59,512 nucleotides of DNA from Bacillota bacterium (lineage in GTDB: Bacteria > Bacillota > Clostridia > Christensenellales > CAG-138): contig JAEYSE010000011.1 of the NCBI GenBank assembly GCA_023435025.1, positions 1 through 59,512 of the forward strand, read 5' to 3'. Below the pieces are notes generated by a model that made no database searches, had not been told where the DNA came from, and saw only the letters and a list, made by a program, of their open reading frames with translations. Position numbers and translations under genes: made by a program. Below are positions 39,831 through 48,283 of the stretch, in pieces (the stretch's first letter is position 1; every line of letters begins with the position of its first letter).

Positions 39831-42415
39831 TTCGTATCAAACCAGCTCTGCCCGCTTTTGACCTCCGCAATAAGCGGTACAGAAAGTTCCATAGCGTTCT
39901 GCATGCAGTCGCATACGATCTCGCTCACACGGCATTCTTCCTCCGGCGGGCAATCCAGTATCAGTTCGTCGTGCACCTGCAATACAAGGCGGCTTTGAAG
40001 CTTTTCTTCCCGCAGTGCCTTGTCCACGCGGACCATGGCCAGCTTGATGATATCTGCCGCCGTGCCCTGTATGGGCATGTTCATCGCAACGCGCTCCCCG
40101 AAGGAGCGGGTGTTATAGTTGCCGCTTTTCAGCTCCGGCAGCTCGCGCCGCCTGTTTAACAGCGTCTTGACATGGCCGTGTTCGCGCCCGCTCTCTATAC
40201 TGGCCTTCATATAGGCTCTTACGCCTGGGTAACGGTCCAGATAGCGTTCAATGTATTCGCCCGCGCGCTTGCGGCTGATGCCCAAATTCCGCGCGAGGCC
40301 GAAGTCCGAAATGCCATACACGATGCCAAAGTTAACGGCCTTTGCGGCGCTGCGCTGCTCGGACGTAACCTGATCGGGCGCAACGCCGAATACCTCGCTT
40401 GCAGTCTTGGTATGGATATCGCCGCCGGTTTTAAAATTTTCCTGCATGGCCGCGTCAGCGCTGATGTGCGCGAGAAGCCGCAACTCAATCTGCGAATAGT
40501 CCGCGCCGATCAATACATTGCCGGGACTTGCAACAAACGCCTTGCGGATTTCCCTTCCCAATGCCGTGCGCACGGGGATGTTCTGCAAATTTGGCTCCGT
40601 GCTTGAAATGCGGCCTGTCGCCGCCACGTTTTGGTTAAAGCTCGTATGCACCCGCCCGTCCTCCGGCGAGCGCAGGGCGAGAAGGCCGTCGATAAACGTG
40701 CTTTTGAGTTTTGTCAAAAACCGGTATTCCTGCACAAGCGGCACAATGGGGTGCTGTTCCATCAGGCTTTCCAATACGTCCGCGTCGGTGGAGTAGCCCG
40801 TCTTTGTTTTGCGCTGCGTGGGAAGACCGATCTTATCAAATAGTATATAGCCAAGCTGCTTGGTGGAAAGTATGTTGAACGGCTCACCTGCAAGCTCATA
40901 TACCTCGCCCGCAAGATCATCGATGCGGTCCTTAAACTGCACGTCAAGCTCCCTTAAAACATGCTGGTCCACGCGGAAGCCCTGCTTCTCCATGCGGAAT
41001 AATACACCAATAAGCGGCAGCTCCACGGTCTCGTAAAGGTCTATGAGCTCCATCTCCCGCATTTCCTGCGTCATGGTCTCATAAAGCGGGAACAGTGTGC
41101 AGGCGTCCGGCTTGTTGATATGCAACCGCTCCTGCGCAAGCGCCTCCAGGGAAGGCGCTGGACGTGTGGCGTTTATGAGATAATCCACGATCATCGCATC
41201 AAACGCAAGCCCACCGAGAGCGATTCCTTCACGGGACAGCAAATGCATCCATTTCTTTGCGTCAAACACCAGCTTCTTTGGCGTTTGTGCTTCCAATAAT
41301 GGCTTGAGCGCCCAAAGTACCTCATTAAAATCAAGCCCTGGGGTTAGCAGCGTGCCGGCGAGACTCACACGGTACTGCCTGCAGCCTTCCGCGGCAAGGA
41401 ACAGCTCTTCCCCCTGCGCGTAGAGCGCAAGGTATTCCGCGCCTAAAAGCTCATCCAGTATTCCCTTAAGCGCGCCGATATCCGAAAGCTCCACAGTCTC
41501 CCGCGGGCCCTGTTTGTGTTCGTTCACTGCCGCTGGGGCTTCTTCCGCGGCGGGCAGGCGGTTGGCAATAGCGTTTAGCTGCAGTGCCCGCAGTCTCGGC
41601 AGCGCCGCCGCCATACGGGAAGGGACAAACACGCTGTCCTTTAGTGTGATGGTGAGTGGCGCATCCGCGTGTATGGTGCCCAAGCGGTAGCTTAAACGCG
41701 CAAGCTCAGTGTTCTCCTTTACCTTTTCGCCAAGCTTGCCCTTGATTTCTCCAGCGTGGGAAAGTACATCCTCGAGCGTACCGTATTCCGCCAAGAGCTT
41801 GACCGCCGTCTTTTCCCCTACGCCTGGAATGCCGGGAATGTTATCCGAACTGTCGCCCATAAGGCCCTTCAAGTCCCGCATGCGGTCAGGGCTAAGACCG
41901 TATGCTGCCATGAGCGCGTCCTTGTCCATTTCTTCGGTATCCGTAATGCCCTTTTTGGTTAAAAGGACATGTGTTTTGTCCGAAATCAGCTGCAGCGCGT
42001 CCCTGTCCCCCGTGACAAGCAGTGAGGAAACACCCTCTTTTTCCGCCATGCGTGCAAATGTGCCTAATATATCGTCCGCCTCATAGGTTTCGCATGTGCA
42101 GACGGTGACGCCCATATGCCTCAACAGGTCCTGCAGCAGCGGAAACTGAGGCCTTAAGTCCTCCGGCGTTTCACGCCTGCCCGCCTTGTATTCTGTATAC
42201 TCGGTATGTCGGAACGTCGGCCCGTGCAGGTCAAACGCCACAACCAGATAATCCGGCTTCTTTTCTATCAGCTTTAAGAGCATGCCGAAAAAGCCGTGCA
42301 GCGCGCCCGTAGGCGTCCCTTCGCGGCTGGTCATGGCCGGAAGCGCATAGTAGGCCCTGTGCATCAGGCTGTTGCCATCTATCGCAATGAGCAGTTTCTC
42401 TTTTTGCTGTTCCAT
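39827..42415 (-). CDS. polA: DNA polymerase I
   Basis: An 862-residue repair and Okazaki-fragment polymerase. The N-terminal 5'-3' flap nuclease (about 1-290) has YEADDILGT and GDRDALQLI. The polymerase domain has motif A DYSQIELRLLAHIS, motif B RSAAKAVNFGIVYG and motif C VLQVHDELIL. The middle 3'-5' exonuclease-like domain has lost the DxE metal motif (LALYAQGEEL at the expected place), so proofreading is probably absent, as in several Gram-positive Pol I enzymes. Confidence 0.96.
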   Translation of the reverse strand: MEQQKEKLLIAIDGNSLMHRAYYALPAMTSREGTPTGALHGFFGMLLKLIEKKPDYLVVAFDLHGPTFRHTEYTEYKAGRRETPEDLRPQFPLLQDLLRHMGVTVCTCETYEADDILGTFARMAEKEGVSSLLVTGDRDALQLISDKTHVLLTKKGITDTEEMDKDALMAAYGLSPDRMRDLKGLMGDSSDNIPGIPGVGEKTAVKLLAEYGTLEDVLSHAGEIKGKLGEKVKENTELARLSYRLGTIHADAPLTITLKDSVFVPSRMAAALPRLRALQLNAIANRLPAAEEAPAAVNEHKQGPRETVELSDIGALKGILDELLGAEYLALYAQGEELFLAAEGCRQYRVSLAGTLLTPGLDFNEVLWALKPLLEAQTPKKLVFDAKKWMHLLSREGIALGGLAFDAMIVDYLINATRPAPSLEALAQERLHINKPDACTLFPLYETMTQEMREMELIDLYETVELPLIGVLFRMEKQGFRVDQHVLRELDVQFKDRIDDLAGEVYELAGEPFNILSTKQLGYILFDKIGLPTQRKTKTGYSTDADVLESLMEQHPIVPLVQEYRFLTKLKSTFIDGLLALRSPEDGRVHTSFNQNVAATGRISSTEPNLQNIPVRTALGREIRKAFVASPGNVLIGADYSQIELRLLAHISADAAMQENFKTGGDIHTKTASEVFGVAPDQVTSEQRSAAKAVNFGIVYGISDFGLARNLGISRKRAGEYIERYLDRYPGVRAYMKASIESGREHGHVKTLLNRRRELPELKSGNYNTRSFGERVAMNMPIQGTAADIIKLAMVRVDKALREEKLQSRLVLQVHDELILDCPPEEECRVSEIVCDCMQNAMELSVPLIAEVKSGQSWFDTK

Positions 42416-42445
42416 CCTATCCCCCGTCTGCCGAAAATCATTCCC

Positions 42446-43765
42446 CTATTCCACGACGGCGTAAACCATCTGGGGCTTTATTTGGTGGAAAGCGCCGCCC
42501 ACCGCAATGGCCTCCCGCAACGTTGAGGCAGCTTCCTCCACATGGCTATCATCGTTGACGTATAGCGTGCAAACGGGCTCCTTTGTGCTTACTGCGTCGC
42601 CCAGACGCTTGTGCATCACAAGTCCCACCGCGTGATCGATATCGTCTTCCTTTTGGGCGCGGCCCGCGCCTAAAAGCTGCGCCGCAAGGCCGATCCGGGC
42701 TGCGTCCATACCTTTGATTACGCCTTCCGCTTCCAAGTACACCGGCACATGCTGCTTTACCGTACATAGCTCGTCAATCTTTGCAAGGTCCATATAGGAG
42801 GAATCCCCACCCTGCATACGCACCATTTCCCGAAGCTTATCTAGCGCCGCGCCGGAATGTAGCGCCGCTTTTAATTTTTCGCGCGCTTCCCCTTCTCCGG
42901 CTGCAAGGCCGGAAAGCTGCAGCATGTGGCTGGCTAACAGCATGCAGACCTCATAGAGCGGATCGCCTTCTGGCAGTTTGCCGCTTAATAGCTCCACCGC
43001 TTCCCTTACTTCAAGCGCATTGCCCACGGCAAGGCCGAGCGGCTGGTTCATATCCGTAATCACCGCCACAACACGGCGGTTTAAATGTTTACCGATTTCC
43101 ACCATGGTGGCGGCAAGTTCTTTTGCCTCTTCCACCGTCTCCACAAACGCGCCGGTGCCAACCTTGACATCCAGTACGATGGCATCCGCCCCCGCCGCAA
43201 GCTTCTTGCTCATGATGCTCGACGCGATGAGAGGGATGCTCTTGACGGTACTGGTCACATCCCTTAACGCGTATAAAAGCTTATCCGCAGGCACCAGGTT
43301 GCCGGACTGGCCGATCACGGCAATCCCGATTTCCTGCACCTGCTTTTTAAACTCCGCCATCGGCCGCTCAATTTTCAGGCCGGGGATGCTTTCAAGCTTA
43401 TCAAGCGTACCACCGGTATGCCCCAGCCCCCGGCCGGACATTTTGGCGACCTTGCCGCCGCACGCGGCCACAAGAGGGGCGACAACAAGCGTGGTGGTAT
43501 CCCCCACGCCTCCGGTAGAGTGCTTATCTACCTTGACGCCAGAGATATCGGAAAGGTCCACGACGTCGCCCGAGCGCATCATGGAAAGCGTCAGGTCCGC
43601 AGTTTCACGCGCGTCCATTTTGGAAAAGCAGACGGCCATCAAAAATGCGGACATCTGGTAATCCGGTATCTCCTGCTTAACGTAGCCCTGTATCAGAAAA
43701 TCGATCTCTTCTGCGGTAAGCGCGTGCCCATCCCGCTTCTTGCCGATCAAGTCCACAGCGCGCAT
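42446..43765 (-). CDS. pdp: pyrimidine-nucleoside phosphorylase
   Basis: A 439-residue phosphorylase that splits uridine, thymidine or deoxyuridine to base and (deoxy)ribose-1-phosphate. The family N-terminus MRAVDLIGKKRDGHALT and the signature KHSTGGVGDTTTLVVAPLVA (phosphate and substrate binding) are clear, with SGRGLGHTGGTLDKLESIPG following. The ATG at 43765 is 5 bases after AGGAGG; the open frame to 43891 is not conserved. It lies 30 bases upstream of polA on the same strand. Confidence 0.95.
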   Translation of the reverse strand: MRAVDLIGKKRDGHALTAEEIDFLIQGYVKQEIPDYQMSAFLMAVCFSKMDARETADLTLSMMRSGDVVDLSDISGVKVDKHSTGGVGDTTTLVVAPLVAACGGKVAKMSGRGLGHTGGTLDKLESIPGLKIERPMAEFKKQVQEIGIAVIGQSGNLVPADKLLYALRDVTSTVKSIPLIASSIMSKKLAAGADAIVLDVKVGTGAFVETVEEAKELAATMVEIGKHLNRRVVAVITDMNQPLGLAVGNALEVREAVELLSGKLPEGDPLYEVCMLLASHMLQLSGLAAGEGEAREKLKAALHSGAALDKLREMVRMQGGDSSYMDLAKIDELCTVKQHVPVYLEAEGVIKGMDAARIGLAAQLLGAGRAQKEDDIDHAVGLVMHKRLGDAVSTKEPVCTLYVNDDSHVEEAASTLREAIAVGGAFHQIKPQMVYAVVE

Positions 43766-43984
43766 ATTATCCTCCTCGCAGGTATGTATGACACCCTTAC
43801 ATTGGCTAAAAAGGCCGCCACGCTCGCTCTTGCTGCGGACAGCCTTCCCTTTTACTACCTGAATAATTGTACCATAATGGCCGAACACCATGCAAGGACA
43901 CCGGCCTTACCTTGCTGTGAACAAGTTGAAAATCCTATGGGGAAACGATACGAAATATGGCGGATACGCCCTATGCCGAAAAAA

Positions 43985-44011
43985 TTCCCCCGCAGACCAT
44001 CTGCGGGGGAA
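43985..44011 (-). terminator. terminator of the pirin gene
   Basis: Arms TTCCCCCGCAGA and TCTGCGGGGGAA with a 3-base loop. On the minus strand the stem ends in AATTTTTTC. Confidence 0.85.
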
Positions 44012-44024
44012 CGAAGTCGACTTC

Positions 44025-44070
44025 TGTTTGGGGGATTTTGTATCGTATGTTTGGGGGAATATCTATCGTA
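44025..44070. repeat. two adjacent 23-bp direct repeats at the pirin 3' end
   Basis: The units 44025-44047 and 44048-44070 share TGTTTGGGGGA at one end and TATCGTA at the other, differing at a few central positions. The second copy runs into the last codons of the pirin gene. Cause unknown; it may be slippage or a protein-binding site. Confidence 0.7.
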
Positions 44071-44905
44071 CCGGTTTGTGTCTGATAAACGTCCCGCTCT
44101 TCAGTTCCGAAAACGCTTCTCTTAATTCCTGTTGTGTATTCATGACGATCGGCCCGCCCCATGCCACAGGTTCGTGTAACGCAGGTGCGCAAAAAAACGC
44201 AAACCGAGCGCCCATACTTTGGGCTGTTACCGTCACGCAGTCGCCGTCTTGGAACAATGCGGCGCATTTTTCTCCTACAGCAGCTTCATTGCTGCTTAAG
44301 GCGCCTTCTATTACGAAGAGAAACGCAGTCTCCCCTGCCCTGGCCGGCAGGGTTAATTTGCTGTTCGGTAAAAGTTCCACATCATAGATCGCCGCTTTGA
44401 GATGGTGCGGGGTGACGCCTTTGACGTCATTATATGCACCCGCCACGATACGCACGGTGGACCCTTCCTGCCGGACGACGGGGATCTTGTCCGGCGTGAT
44501 ATCAAAATACTTCGGCTCATCCATTTTTTCCGTGCTCCGCATGTTGAGCCATAACTGGAAACCGAGCATCCGGTTACTCTTTTGCGGCATTTCCTGGTGC
44601 AAAATACCGCTTCCGGCCGTCATCCACTGGCTGGAGCCGGAGGTGATGACGCCTTTGTTCCCCAAGCTGTCCTGATGTTCTATTTCCCCTTCAATGAGAT
44701 AAGTGATGGTTTCGATTCCCCTGTGCGGATGTGTAGGGAACCCTTTCACATAATCCTCCGGATCCGTCGAGTCAAAGGAATCCAGCATCAGAAAAGGATC
44801 GAATGCCTTCACTTCGTTATGCGCGAGCACCCGGGTGAGCCGAACGCCCGCCCCATCTACTGCGGCGTTTCCATGAACAATTGTCTCCAATTCGCGTTCC
44901 TGCAA
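44063..44905 (-). CDS. pirin family protein
   Basis: A 280-residue bicupin of the pirin family. The N-terminal cupin has the metal ligands in GFPTHPHRGIETITYLIEGE and EHQDSLGN; the C-terminal cupin is less conserved. Bacterial pirins include quercetinase-like dioxygenases and redox-linked regulators, so the role is open. The best start is the TTG at 44905, 9 bases after GGAGG; the GTG at 44914 overlaps that site. It is monocistronic, with a terminator. Confidence 0.9.
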   Translation of the reverse strand: MQERELETIVHGNAAVDGAGVRLTRVLAHNEVKAFDPFLMLDSFDSTDPEDYVKGFPTHPHRGIETITYLIEGEIEHQDSLGNKGVITSGSSQWMTAGSGILHQEMPQKSNRMLGFQLWLNMRSTEKMDEPKYFDITPDKIPVVRQEGSTVRIVAGAYNDVKGVTPHHLKAAIYDVELLPNSKLTLPARAGETAFLFVIEGALSSNEAAVGEKCAALFQDGDCVTVTAQSMGARFAFFCAPALHEPVAWGGPIVMNTQQELREAFSELKSGTFIRHKPVR

Positions 44906-45131
44906 GGGAACCACCCTCCTTCATCCATTGTGAATCTGTTGATTCGTCTCTGTCATACAAGGGTCTCACCTCTTTCATTGGAACCCGTCCACCGTATTTT
45001 TTATATACCCTGTTGGGAGAAAACTTAAACAAAAAGATACTCAAAATAAAGATTCAGCCCTGGCGCTCCTAATTATTCCCATATCGTGCTACAATGTAAG
45101 TGCCTACATTGGATGAACGGAGAGAAACAGT

Positions 45132-45740
45132 ATGGATATGGCCGAACTTATTCTACGGGGCAAGGCAGAACCGGAGGCATATGCCCGAGAGCTTACAACA
45201 GCCGATATCGCCACGCTTATCCCGCTGCTTCAAGAAAAGGACGATACGCTTCGCTACTCCACATTTCTGACCCTGTGCGCGCGTAGCAAAGCAACACCTG
45301 ATGTTATGCCCTACTGGGAAACGTTTGTACAAAAACTGGGCAATGAAAACTCCTACCAGCGAAGCATCGGCCTGATGCTTCTTGCCCACAACGTAAGGTG
45401 GGATACCTGCGGGCGTTTTTCAAACGCGTTCCCCGGCTACATGGCCTGCTGCAGCGACGAGTCGTTTGTGACGCGGAGGCAGGCCATACAGAGTATAAAG
45501 CTATGGGCCCCCTATGCGCAGGAACATCTCACAGCCGCCGCAAGAATACTGATGGCAATCGATGTTGCCGCGTGCAAAGAAACGCAGCGCAAGCTGCTGC
45601 TTCAGGATATCTGCGATGCGCTTCTATATATGGCGGAGCTTGCGCATCTCCCGGATATTCCCGCCTACCTTCACCAGGCAATCACCGGTGGTATTTGGGA
45701 TAAAAAAACGGCAAAACGCCTGTTAGACGCTTTGCCGTAA
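45132..45740 (+). CDS. all-helical HEAT-like repeat protein, function unknown
   Basis: A 202-residue protein made of amphipathic helices in pairs (TTADIATLIPLLQEKDD, LRYSTFLTLCARSK and on), resembling an alpha-alpha solenoid such as HEAT repeats or DNA-alkylation-repair-like proteins. No catalytic motif is visible and no signal peptide. The ATG at 45132 follows GGAGAG; TACAAT at 45090-45095 is a plausible -10. It is convergent with prs, and the terminator of prs lies inside its last codons. Confidence 0.75.
   Translation: MDMAELILRGKAEPEAYARELTTADIATLIPLLQEKDDTLRYSTFLTLCARSKATPDVMPYWETFVQKLGNENSYQRSIGLMLLAHNVRWDTCGRFSNAFPGYMACCSDESFVTRRQAIQSIKLWAPYAQEHLTAAARILMAIDVAACKETQRKLLLQDICDALLYMAELAHLPDIPAYLHQAITGGIWDKKTAKRLLDALP
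45702..45738 (-). terminator. prs terminator inside the 3' end of the convergent gene
   Basis: Arms ACGGCAAA and TTTGCCGT frame a loop; on the minus strand the stem is followed by seven T residues. The element lies wholly within the last codons of the HEAT-like gene. Confidence 0.75.
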
Positions 45741-45758
45741 ACGACAGTTCAAATAGCC

Positions 45759-46778
45759 TTAGTCTTTCAACAGCGTTGTCTGCTCGGAAAAACTCATGTC
45801 CAGCATCCGCTGCGTGAATTCGCGCTTAAAGAGGCTGCTCATGGGCGCGCGGTCGTGTATCACCTTGACGGACTGTGCAAACATAGGAGCCGCGGAGATG
45901 ATTTTTATCTTTTTAGAACCCATCGCCTCCGGACAATCCACCGTATCTGTGGAGATAAGCACCTCAATGGGGCTTTCCTCTATGCGCTGTATACCCTTCG
46001 CGTTCAATACGTTGTGCGAAAGCGCCGCGTATATATGGTTTGCACCCTTGTCCTTGAGGCCAAGCGCGATATCGATGAGAGTGCCGCCGGAAATGGTGAA
46101 ATCGTCTACGATCAAGCAGTTCTTGCCTTTGACTTCACCGATAATCTCGAGCACTTTGGCGTTTTCATCATGGCCGGAGCGCATTTTATCGCCGATAGCG
46201 ACCGGACAACCAAGTTCGCTTGCGAACTGGCGTGCGCGCTTTGCAAAACCCGCGTCCGGCGAAACCACCACAAGATTTTCATCCAGCAAGCCAAGACGCC
46301 TGACGTATTCGCACAGAAGCGGCTGTGCGTACAGATGATCCACCGGATTCTTGAAGAATCCCTGCACCTGCGGGCTGTGAAGATCCATCGTAATGACGCG
46401 GTCCGCTCCCGCAAGTTCTATGCTTTCTGCGCAAACACGTGCACGGATGGACACGCGAGGCTCGTCCTTTTTATCGCCTTTCGCATAACTAAAATACGGA
46501 ATAATGGCCGTGACAGAATTGGCGCTTGCACGCCTGAACGCATCTAGCCAGAATAGAAGCTCTACGAACTCATCGTTTGGTTGTCTTCCAATAGGCTGTA
46601 CGATGTACACGTCCTTATCGCGTATGGATTCATTGATACGCACAAACGTATTGCCTTCGGAAAATACGATCGTCTCCGAATCGCCAACCTGTGTACCAAG
46701 ATACGCGCACATTTTCTTCGCAAACGAAATACCGGTACGCCCTGCGAATATCTTGATTGTTCCCCCGCTTGAATACAT
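45759..46778 (-). CDS. prs: divergent ribose-phosphate pyrophosphokinase family protein
   Basis: A 339-residue PRPP synthetase-like protein. The family frame is clear: NESIRDKDVYIVQ, ITMDLHSPQVQGFF and VVVSPDAGFAKRA. Key segments differ from the classic enzyme: AKGDKKDEPR replaces the usual ARQDRK segment and the PRPP-binding loop reads VDDFTISGGT rather than DDxIDTxGT. It is also about 25 residues longer than the 315-residue standard. It may be a functional variant or a regulator-like paralogue. The ATG at 46778 is 9 bases after GGGAGA. Confidence 0.85.
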   Translation of the reverse strand: MYSSGGTIKIFAGRTGISFAKKMCAYLGTQVGDSETIVFSEGNTFVRINESIRDKDVYIVQPIGRQPNDEFVELLFWLDAFRRASANSVTAIIPYFSYAKGDKKDEPRVSIRARVCAESIELAGADRVITMDLHSPQVQGFFKNPVDHLYAQPLLCEYVRRLGLLDENLVVVSPDAGFAKRARQFASELGCPVAIGDKMRSGHDENAKVLEIIGEVKGKNCLIVDDFTISGGTLIDIALGLKDKGANHIYAALSHNVLNAKGIQRIEESPIEVLISTDTVDCPEAMGSKKIKIISAAPMFAQSVKVIHDRAPMSSLFKREFTQRMLDMSFSEQTTLLKD

Positions 46779-46946
46779 GACGGCTAATCTCCCTTTTTCT
46801 TTACTGGACAAAATTTTCTTTCCCTATATATCAGCGCCCAATCTGGGCAGGAAAGCGCCCCATTGCGATACCCCCGCATGCCCTTGGTATTATAGCAGGA
46901 TTAAAGCCTGCGGGCAACCGGTGAAACACCACGCCAATAAGTTCCT

Positions 46947-47792
46947 CTAATAGTGTACCCGTTCACTATGCCTTTCATAAAAAAATTCCGCCGTACGCCT
47001 CAGGCAAGCAACGTCGCGCCACGCGCAGCCAATCGGCGTTCCTTCCCTATTTTTACCATGGTAATCGCTTCCACAGGTCACAATTAACCCATGCTGTGCG
47101 GCCAAACTCTCAAATATGGCAATCTGCCCCAGCGTGGATGCCGGATAATACGCCTCGATACCTAAAAGGCCGAGTTCTGTAAGCTCCGCCACCAGCCCAT
47201 GCGGATCCTGGCGGATATGGCAGGGATGCGCGAGCACGGGTACGCCGTTTGCCCCACGCAAAAGCGCGAGTACTTCTTTGGGCGTATACCGCTTCTCCAC
47301 ATAGTAGGCAGGTGCGCCCACGTTCAGGAACTGCCTGAACGCCTCCGTGATATTTGGGGCATAGCCCGCATCCTGCAGGGCAACGGCAATGTGCATGCGC
47401 GTTTGCGTACCACCGCCGGAAACCTGCTCCACCCGGTCCCACACATCGCAGCCGATCTCTCTGAGCTTGTCCAAAATCTTCACGTTGCGCTTCTGCCTTC
47501 TACGTCTGCTTTCACTGAGCGCTTTCTGTAGTGGCTCATTTGTAATATCGATATCCAGGCCCAGAATATGAAGTTCAAACGGGCTTTCATTGTCCATTTC
47601 GATGCCGGGCAGCACGCATACGCCCTGTTCCTTACCAGCAGAGAGCGCATCCTCAACTCCAGAAAGCGTATCGTGATCCGTCAGAGACAGTATCCCGATA
47701 TTGGCTTTGGCCGCCAAACGAACGATTTCACCCGGCGTTGCGGTGCCGTCCGAAAAACTACTGTGGCAGTGCAAATCCATGCGCAGATTCAT
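46947..47792 (-). CDS. PHP domain phosphoesterase
   Basis: A 281-residue metal-dependent phosphoesterase. The polymerase-and-histidinol-phosphatase motifs are DLHCHSSFSDG (residues 6-16), LTDHDTLSG and the C-terminal TCGSDYHG. The layout fits the YciV/TrpH (RnaseAM, nucleoside 3',5'-bisphosphate phosphatase) group. Its start overlaps the thioesterase stop by four bases. Confidence 0.9.
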   Translation of the reverse strand: MNLRMDLHCHSSFSDGTATPGEIVRLAAKANIGILSLTDHDTLSGVEDALSAGKEQGVCVLPGIEMDNESPFELHILGLDIDITNEPLQKALSESRRRRQKRNVKILDKLREIGCDVWDRVEQVSGGGTQTRMHIAVALQDAGYAPNITEAFRQFLNVGAPAYYVEKRYTPKEVLALLRGANGVPVLAHPCHIRQDPHGLVAELTELGLLGIEAYYPASTLGQIAIFESLAAQHGLIVTCGSDYHGKNREGTPIGCAWRDVACLRRTAEFFYERHSERVHY

Positions 47793-48178
47793 TTTGCCTT
47801 CGCCTCTGCCTTTTGCATGAACCGATCCGAATCAACGATAAACCGCTGATGATCTGCGATGGCGATACTGCCCGATTCGTCGAACGCCTCGATGCGGAAC
47901 GTCAGGGAACGCCCTTCCAATGCGACCAGCTCCGCTTCCGCCCACGCCCGCATATTTAAGGGCGTCGCAGCATTATGGCGGATATCGATGCGGGTTCCGA
48001 CGGTTGTTTTGTTTGGCTCCATTACCCCTTCCACGGCGGCGCAGGCCGCCTGCTCCATCAGCGCCACCAGGCGTGGCGTGGAAAGCACGGGCAACAGCCC
48101 GCTGCCCAGAGCAAGCGCAGTATCTGCATGCGTTACTGTCAGTTCCGCCCTGCCCGTCATTCCGTTTTGAAGCTGCAT
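47789..48178 (-). CDS. hotdog thioesterase, FlK-like
   Basis: A 129-residue hotdog-fold protein. The segments LSTPRLVALMEQAAC and TVGTRIDIRHNAATP match the fluoroacetyl-CoA thioesterase (FlK) group, placing the catalytic Thr/Ser, Glu and His in the expected order. The physiological substrate in gut or soil Clostridia is unknown. The ATG at 48178 follows GGGGGAAAG, directly after the ftsH terminator. Confidence 0.85.
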   Translation of the reverse strand: MQLQNGMTGRAELTVTHADTALALGSGLLPVLSTPRLVALMEQAACAAVEGVMEPNKTTVGTRIDIRHNAATPLNMRAWAEAELVALEGRSLTFRIEAFDESGSIAIADHQRFIVDSDRFMQKAEAKAK

Positions 48179-48192
48179 ATAACTTTCCCCCG

Positions 48193-48225
48193 AAAAAGGC
48201 CGCCTGGGCATATTTGCCAGGCGGC
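48193..48225 (-). terminator. ftsH terminator
   Basis: Arms GCCGCCTGG and CCAGGCGGC with a 9-base loop; on the minus strand the stem is followed by CTTTTTCG. The next gene's ribosome site begins only about 10 bases on. Confidence 0.85.
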
Positions 48226-48283
48226 CCGGTTTTATCTCTTGTTCCGTGCCGCTGCTCTCCCGGGTATGCCCCGGAAATGGGCG

